DNA of 6,689 nucleotides from Candidatus Gastranaerophilales bacterium (GTDB lineage Bacteria; Cyanobacteriota; Vampirovibrionia; Gastranaerophilales; Gastranaerophilaceae): the NCBI GenBank assembly GCA_021199975.1, contig JAJQHF010000041.1, positions 1-6,689 on the forward strand. The letters are read 5' to 3'. The position numbers and the translations under genes are program-made. The notes under the pieces are model-generated. The model saw only the letters and a list, made by a program, of their open reading frames with translations, was not told where the DNA came from and made no database searches. Below, in pieces: positions 6,363 to 6,689 of this stretch (position 1 is its first letter; every line of letters begins with the position of its first letter).

Positions 6363-6677
6363 ATGAATGTATCACAGGTTTGTACATTTAGAAATGTGCC
6401 AAAACAACATAAGCTGAAAGAAAGCCGGCAAGAACAAGATTTTAATGAAGAGTATGATAAACACTTAAATAAAACACTTGAGGATATATTACCTCAGTTC
6501 GCAAGTGGAGATTGTGATGCTGTATTTATAACTTCACGTAGTGATAAAAATGGAAATTGGCAAACCACGAAGTTATCTTTAGAATCCGTAAATAAAAAAG
6601 GACAAGATACTTCAATGCATGAAAAAAAACAAAAAATATTTTCAAAACTATTTAACGGACATAAGAATAACAAATAG
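6363..6677 (+). CDS. Small hypothetical protein, 104 residues
   Basis: I do not recognise the family. The protein is hydrophilic with no signal peptide or membrane segment. It begins MNVSQVCTFRNVP, has a charged helical stretch (about 17-44, rich in Lys/Glu/Gln), a short beta-like part with DAVFITSRSDKNGNW (52-66) leading to KLSLESV, and a basic tail (about 78-104). Two cysteines (7, 51) are too few for an obvious metal site. GAGG (6354-6357) lies 5 bases before the ATG, and the gene starts 18 bases after the radical SAM stop, so the two are almost certainly co-transcribed. Its base composition matches its neighbours. Whether it is a partner or substrate of the radical SAM enzyme or simply a passenger cannot be told. 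Confidence 0.75.
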   Translation: MNVSQVCTFRNVPKQHKLKESRQEQDFNEEYDKHLNKTLEDILPQFASGDCDAVFITSRSDKNGNWQTTKLSLESVNKKGQDTSMHEKKQKIFSKLFNGHKNNK

Positions 6678-6678
6678 A

Positions 6679-6689
6679 AAGGACATAAA
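6679..6689 (+). promoter_or_regulatory. Ribosome binding site of a further gene beyond the right edge
   Basis: AAAGGA followed by CATAAA sits directly after the TAG of the 104-residue gene and at the window edge. The spacing fits a start codon at or just past base 6690, so the operon probably continues. Confidence 0.5.

Noticed and set aside
1..6689. CRISPR array, tRNA, rRNA, insertion sequence ends or a phage/defence cassette
   Set aside because: No regularly spaced direct repeats, no tRNA-like cloverleaf, no transposase or terminal inverted repeats, and no nuclease, toxin or defence-type gene were seen on either strand.

Overview
The window is AT-rich bacterial DNA with standard code usage: TGG is read as Trp and every called gene ends in TAA or TAG. 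It holds four complete genes that can be named at least to family, one complete small unknown gene, and gene fragments at both edges. Low GC, a TatD-associated-type radical SAM gene, a leucyl-tRNA synthetase without the leucine-specific domain, and a coiled-coil/CHAP cell-wall protein without a Sec signal together suggest an uncultured gut-type lineage. My best guess is Gastranaerophilales (Melainabacteria/Vampirovibrionia), with low-GC Firmicutes as the alternative. This placement is an inference from gene content and style, not from a search.

Layout. Bases 2-154 (+) are the 3' end of an unrecognised gene. Bases about 166-420 form a convergent intergenic island whose GC (about 46% by hand count over 181-420) is far above the flank (about 19% over 1-120). 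It looks like a foreign or repeated element rather than a normal gene. leuS (425-2911, -) follows, with a GTG start and a clear Shine-Dalgarno. A 160-base gap carries the leuS promoter region and a stem-loop just behind the next gene. Bases 3072-4928 (-) encode a 618-residue acidic coiled-coil protein ending in a CHAP-type cysteine peptidase/amidase domain. Its upstream region carries a sequence with the full flagellar sigma-28 -10 element GCCGATAA and a well-placed TAAA -35. A PadR-family repressor (5088-5603, -) is divergent from a radical SAM gene (5721-6344, +). A 19-base inverted repeat lies between them. A 104-residue unknown gene (6363-6677, +) follows 18 bases after the radical SAM gene, and a ribosome binding site at the right edge implies a further gene in the same operon.

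How the genes relate. leuS is housekeeping. The CHAP gene is probably a stand-alone transcription unit tied to motility or late cell-envelope work, if the sigma-28 promoter is real. The PadR gene and the radical SAM operon share a promoter region, which suggests PadR may regulate itself and/or the divergent operon. The most interesting items are the sigma-28-like promoter on a signal-less wall hydrolase, the GC-rich island, and a stem-loop sequence that seems to occur twice in different settings.
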